Source of the DNA: Pseudomonadota bacterium
GTDB taxonomy: Bacteria; Pseudomonadota; Gammaproteobacteria; Xanthomonadales; Rhodanobacteraceae
DNA: 64,000 nucleotides
Reading direction: 5' to 3'
NCBI GenBank assembly: GCA_018240505.1
Contig: JAFEFQ010000241.1
Span: 1-64,000, forward strand
This document shows, piece after piece, positions 59,398 to 64,000 of this stretch. Made by a program: the position numbers and the translations under genes. The first letter of the stretch is position 1. Every line of letters starts with the position of its first letter. Below the pieces are notes generated by a model. It was not told where the DNA came from. It was given only the letters and a program-made list of their open reading frames with translations, and made no database searches.

Positions 59398-59840
59398 CTC
59401 CGACCCGAAAACGCCGCCTGATCGCGGTCGCGCTGATCCTGCTCGCCGTCGGTGTTGCCGCCGCGCTGACCGTGACCGCGCTGAGCCAGAACATGACCTA
59501 TCTGTTCTCGCCGACCGAGACCCTGGCCGGCAAGGCGCCGCCCGGGGCGAGTTTCAAGCTTGGCGGCGTCGTGCTCGAGCATTCGATCCAGCGCGACCCG
59601 AATTCGCTCAAGGTCGACTTCGTCGTCACCGACCGATTCAAGCAGATTCCGGTCGAGTACACCGGCATCCTGCCCGACCTGTTCCGCGAGGGCCAGAGCG
59701 TGATCGCCACCGGCAGAATGCAGGGCGATCGTTTCTTTGCGCGCGAAGTGCTCGCGAAGCACGACGAGAGCTACATGCCGAAGGAAGTCGCCGACGCGAT
59801 CGCAAAGGCGAAGGCCGCGCACGCGGGCGAGACGAAATAG
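59394..59840 (+). CDS. ccmE: Cytochrome c-type biogenesis heme chaperone CcmE
   Basis: A 148-residue membrane-anchored periplasmic heme chaperone. One N-terminal helix (LIAVALILLAVGVAAALTVTAL) then the OB-fold with FKLGGVVLEHSI, VEYTGILPDLFREGQSVIATG and the heme-attaching His123 in AKHDESYMP, with Tyr127. It ends the ccm run; ccmF, G, H and I are not found next to it, because a kinase gene faces it 26 bases on. Confidence 0.96.
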   Translation: MTPTRKRRLIAVALILLAVGVAAALTVTALSQNMTYLFSPTETLAGKAPPGASFKLGGVVLEHSIQRDPNSLKVDFVVTDRFKQIPVEYTGILPDLFREGQSVIATGRMQGDRFFAREVLAKHDESYMPKEVADAIAKAKAAHAGETK

Positions 59841-59848
59841 ACGCACGG

Positions 59849-59865
59849 GCCGGCGTAGCGCCGGC
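59849..59865. terminator. Hairpin between converging ccmE and kinase genes
   Basis: GCCGGCG and CGCCGGC pair perfectly across TAG, right at the kinase stop codon. Position suggests a two-way terminator, though T runs are short. Confidence 0.4.
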
Positions 59866-62283
59866 TCATTCGACGAGTTTCATGTCCGCGCGAATCCGCG
59901 CCGCGCGTGCCGCCGCGGCCGCGGCGAATTCCTTGAATTCGGGTTGCGAGCGCAACTCGCGCCAGGCGAGATCGTATTGCAGGGCGTGCACGTCGACGTA
60001 GCCACGTTCGAGGCTGCGTTGCAGGAAGTGGAGCGCCTGCGCCGCATCGCCGCCGAGCGCCGCGTCGGTGGCGCGGAAATAGTCCATGACCGGCAGGTCG
60101 ACGCCGCCCGCTTCCAGGCGATGCAGGTAGTTGCGATACGCGGCCCGCGCATCGGGCGTGGCTCCCTGCGGCTGCACCGCCGCCCAGTTGGCGAGCAGAT
60201 CGAGGTTGAACGCCGGCTCGAGCGGCAGCGCAAACGGCGCGCCGGCGCCATCCCAGCCGGCGAACGCGCGTGCCATCGTTTGCGCGCCGTCTTGCGGCTC
60301 GCCCGCGAGGATCTCGGCCTGGCCGAGCAAGGCCCATAACCAGAGCTGGTCCGCCTCGGGCCGGAATTGCAGCAGATAGCGCTTCGCGCCGGCATAGTCG
60401 CCGCGCGTGAACAGCCAGCGCACGCGTGCCTTGGCGAGGTCGATGTCGCCGCTGCCCATCGCATCGGAAACAGTCAACGCCTGCCCCGCCTCCTTGTCCG
60501 CGCCGAGCATGAGCAGGAGGTGCGCGGCGAACGCCTGCGTCCAGGCCTTCGGCGCCATCGCTTCGCCCTGGCGGAACGCAGCCAGCGCCGCGGCATGGTG
60601 CCCGTAGTGCATCTGCGTCAGGCCCTCCTGCCACCAGCTTTCCAGATAGCGCGGATTGATCGCGCGCGCGGCCTTGAATTCCTCCACTGCCGCGGTGTCC
60701 TTGCCGGTGAGCGCCAACGCGATGCCACGATAGGTGTGCGTCACCGCGTTGCCGGCGTCGAGGCCGAGGGCATGATCGTAGGCACCCAGGGCCTCGCGCG
60801 GATTGCCGTCGTACATGATCGAAGTGCCCAGCCAGGTGAAATAGATTGGACGCTGGTCGAATTCGACCGCGCGACGCAGCACCTGCCGCGCCTGCGCGTA
60901 TTCGCCGAGATTGAGCAGCAGCAGGCCCTCGGAGGCGTAACCATCGCCGCTTTCGGGCGCGAGCTGTTTCGCGCGCGCGATCGCGGGCCGCGCCTTGGCG
61001 GTCACTTCCGCCAGACCCAGGTCGCCGTATTCGTACTGCATGATGTAACTGTCGGCCAGCCCCGACCAGGCCGCTGCCGAATTGGCGTCGGCGGCAACGG
61101 CGCGCTCGAAGAAACGCAAGCCGCGCGCCACGTCGGCCGAGGTGCGCTGGTCCCAATAGTGGCGACCGAGCAGGATGAAATCCTCGGCTGCCAGCGCCGG
61201 TGGCGACGATGCGGGAGCGCTTCGCCACCACACCCAGCCCGCGGCAGCGACGGCCAACGCCGCGGCGACGACCATCGCGGCTACCGGCGGCGCGCGCACG
61301 ATATGCCGGCGTACGCGTTCCAGGCGCGTGTGCGGGCGAACGAATTTCTCCAGATCAACGACCAGGGCCGCAGCCGAACGGTAGCGCTGGAGCGGGTCCT
61401 TGCGCAGGCAGCGCAGACAGATGCGCTCGAGTTCCGGGGGAACCCGTGCCGCGAGGCGCCGCGGAGGCAGCGGCTCCTGGCTGCGTACCGCCGCGAGCAG
61501 CGGTTCGATCGTCGACTGCACGAACGGCGCGCGCCCGGTCAGCATTTCGTACAGCACCGCGCCCAGCGCGTAGATGTCGGTGGCCGGGGTCAGGCGCTCG
61601 CCGACGACGGTCTGTTCCGGGGCCATGTAGGCCGGCGTGCCGGCGGGCGCGACCGTGATGCTGGCGAGGGTCTCGTCCATGCGCCGGGCGAGGCCGAAAT
61701 CGGCGATCTGCAGGTGATCGTCGACGTCGATGAGCACGTTGCCCGGCTTGAGATCCAGATGCAGCACGCCTTCGCGATGCGCGTAGTCCGCCGCGAGCGC
61801 GGCCAGAAGTGCGTAGCGCGTGGCGCGTTCCGGCGCCAGCGGCCCGTCGAGCAACAGTTGCGCAAGGCTGCGTCCGCGCACGTAAGCCATTGCAATGAAC
61901 GACAGACCTTCGGCTTCGCCGAAGTCGTAGATCGGCACGATGCCGGCATGCTGCAGCCGTGCCGCCGCCTGCGCCTCGAGGCGGAAACGCTGCAGGAAAT
62001 CGTCGTCGGTGAGCGGGCTGGCGGCCAGCAGTTTCAGGGCGACTTCGCGCGCCAGGCTGAGCTGGCGTGCGCGGTAGACGATGCCGGAACCGCCTTCGCC
62101 GATTTTTTCCAGCAGCAGATAGTCGCCGATCCGCGCCTGCTGCGGATCCGCGAGATCGAATATCGGTGTGGACAATCTCAAGGGGCCGCGGTCGAGCGCC
62201 TGCGCCGCGAGTTGGCTCAGGTCCGTGACCCTGCGCGAAACCACCTGCGCAGCGCCCACCTTCGTTTCGCCACCCTCTTCCAC
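59866..62283 (-). CDS. Membrane Ser/Thr protein kinase with TPR domain
   Basis: An 805-residue Hanks-type kinase. Residues about 55-320 hold the kinase: GEGGSGIVYRA, Lys84 in EVALKLL, HLDLKPGN with Asp177, IADFGLARR and TPAYMAPEQ. The catalytic loop is HLD, not HRD, so it is a non-RD kinase that may not need activation-loop phosphorylation. One membrane helix (VAAMVVAAALAVAAAGWVWW, about 333-352) is followed by a large region of TPR-like helices. GTG 62281-62283 has AGGGG upstream. Targets are unknown. Confidence 0.92.
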   Translation of the reverse strand: MEEGGETKVGAAQVVSRRVTDLSQLAAQALDRGPLRLSTPIFDLADPQQARIGDYLLLEKIGEGGSGIVYRARQLSLAREVALKLLAASPLTDDDFLQRFRLEAQAAARLQHAGIVPIYDFGEAEGLSFIAMAYVRGRSLAQLLLDGPLAPERATRYALLAALAADYAHREGVLHLDLKPGNVLIDVDDHLQIADFGLARRMDETLASITVAPAGTPAYMAPEQTVVGERLTPATDIYALGAVLYEMLTGRAPFVQSTIEPLLAAVRSQEPLPPRRLAARVPPELERICLRCLRKDPLQRYRSAAALVVDLEKFVRPHTRLERVRRHIVRAPPVAAMVVAAALAVAAAGWVWWRSAPASSPPALAAEDFILLGRHYWDQRTSADVARGLRFFERAVAADANSAAAWSGLADSYIMQYEYGDLGLAEVTAKARPAIARAKQLAPESGDGYASEGLLLLNLGEYAQARQVLRRAVEFDQRPIYFTWLGTSIMYDGNPREALGAYDHALGLDAGNAVTHTYRGIALALTGKDTAAVEEFKAARAINPRYLESWWQEGLTQMHYGHHAAALAAFRQGEAMAPKAWTQAFAAHLLLMLGADKEAGQALTVSDAMGSGDIDLAKARVRWLFTRGDYAGAKRYLLQFRPEADQLWLWALLGQAEILAGEPQDGAQTMARAFAGWDGAGAPFALPLEPAFNLDLLANWAAVQPQGATPDARAAYRNYLHRLEAGGVDLPVMDYFRATDAALGGDAAQALHFLQRSLERGYVDVHALQYDLAWRELRSQPEFKEFAAAAAARAARIRADMKLVE

Positions 62284-62496
62284 GTTGCGCCCCTATGGAA
62301 GGTCAAGCGTGACCCGTCCCTGGGCTGGCAACACGCGTCGATTCCAGGCTCGATCCGGAGCCAATCGCGGCGAATCAGGCGCTCGGGCGCTTGCTCCGTC
62401 GGCGAACCGTCCATGGCCGGCGGAACCCCCTGCCTGCGCAGAGTTTCCGTTGCGCAGGTTCCAGAGTGGATTCTAGTCCCCGCGCGACCGCGCGTG

Positions 62497-64000
<1,504 letters not shown>

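Overview
The window is a GC-rich chromosomal segment (roughly two thirds G+C by eye) packed with housekeeping operons. Gene content and order suggest a gammaproteobacterium of the Xanthomonadales/Lysobacterales type, perhaps Rhodanobacteraceae: nuoA-H with short NuoA and NuoB, tpiA-secG-tRNA-Leu beside nuo, rpoE-rseA-degP, lepA-lepB-DUF4845-rnc-era-recO, an MTIP-hpt-nagZ group and ccmABCDE. No rRNA, CRISPR array, prophage or intact transposase was seen. The order assignment is an inference from gene order and protein style only.

Layout. 1-7582 (minus): complex I genes nuoH (start only), G, F, E, D, C, B, A, with a good promoter at 7728-7756. 7867-9308 (plus): tpiA, secG and tRNA-Leu(GAG). 9691-15252 (plus): a lipoprotein alpha/beta hydrolase and a large membrane patatin, the least ordinary pair here. 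15319-16164 (minus): a PhzF-family enzyme. 16237-22707 (minus): six genes for oxidation and breakdown of sugars or glycosides, probably through 3-keto intermediates, with a Tat-exported dehydrogenase. 22966-35670 (minus): a very large branched-chain amino acid cluster, read as leader peptide-leuA-ilvE-leuC-leuD-leuB-(surface protein)-ilvD-ilvC-ilvB-ilvN and closed by a terminator. 35903-39164 (minus): a cold-shock protein, then mtnP, hpt, nagZ and a CYTH protein. 39282-41417: rlmD and a divergent response regulator-HPt protein. 41549-47018 (minus): recO, era, rnc, DUF4845, lepB, lepA. 47201-50455: a low-GC orphan gene, then degP, rseA and rpoE with a sigma-E-type promoter. 50665-52710 (plus): a FadB/FadJ-like protein. 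52715-56977 (minus): a giant secreted subtilase. 57104-59840 (plus): ccmABCDE. 59866-63447 (minus): a membrane Ser/Thr kinase with TPRs, and proline iminopeptidase. 63632-64000 (plus): the start of a secreted CAP/SCP-like protein.

Two signals stand out. First, the leuA operon begins with an undetected 39-codon leader peptide whose core reads ALLLLALVLI, mostly CTT leucine codons, followed by an intrinsic terminator: a classical branched-chain attenuator, possibly with a leaderless start. Second, several families of palindromic repeats fill gaps inside operons (nuo, ilv-leu, rlmD, recO), and one copy sits in frame inside nuoG, adding about 40 residues to an essential-type respiratory subunit, much as Rickettsia palindromic elements do.

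How the genes work together: nuo supplies respiratory NADH oxidation; ilv and leu genes build valine, isoleucine and leucine under leader control; rpoE, rseA, degP and lepB serve the cell envelope; ccm genes deliver heme for c-type cytochromes, which could also take electrons from the periplasmic GMC dehydrogenase.
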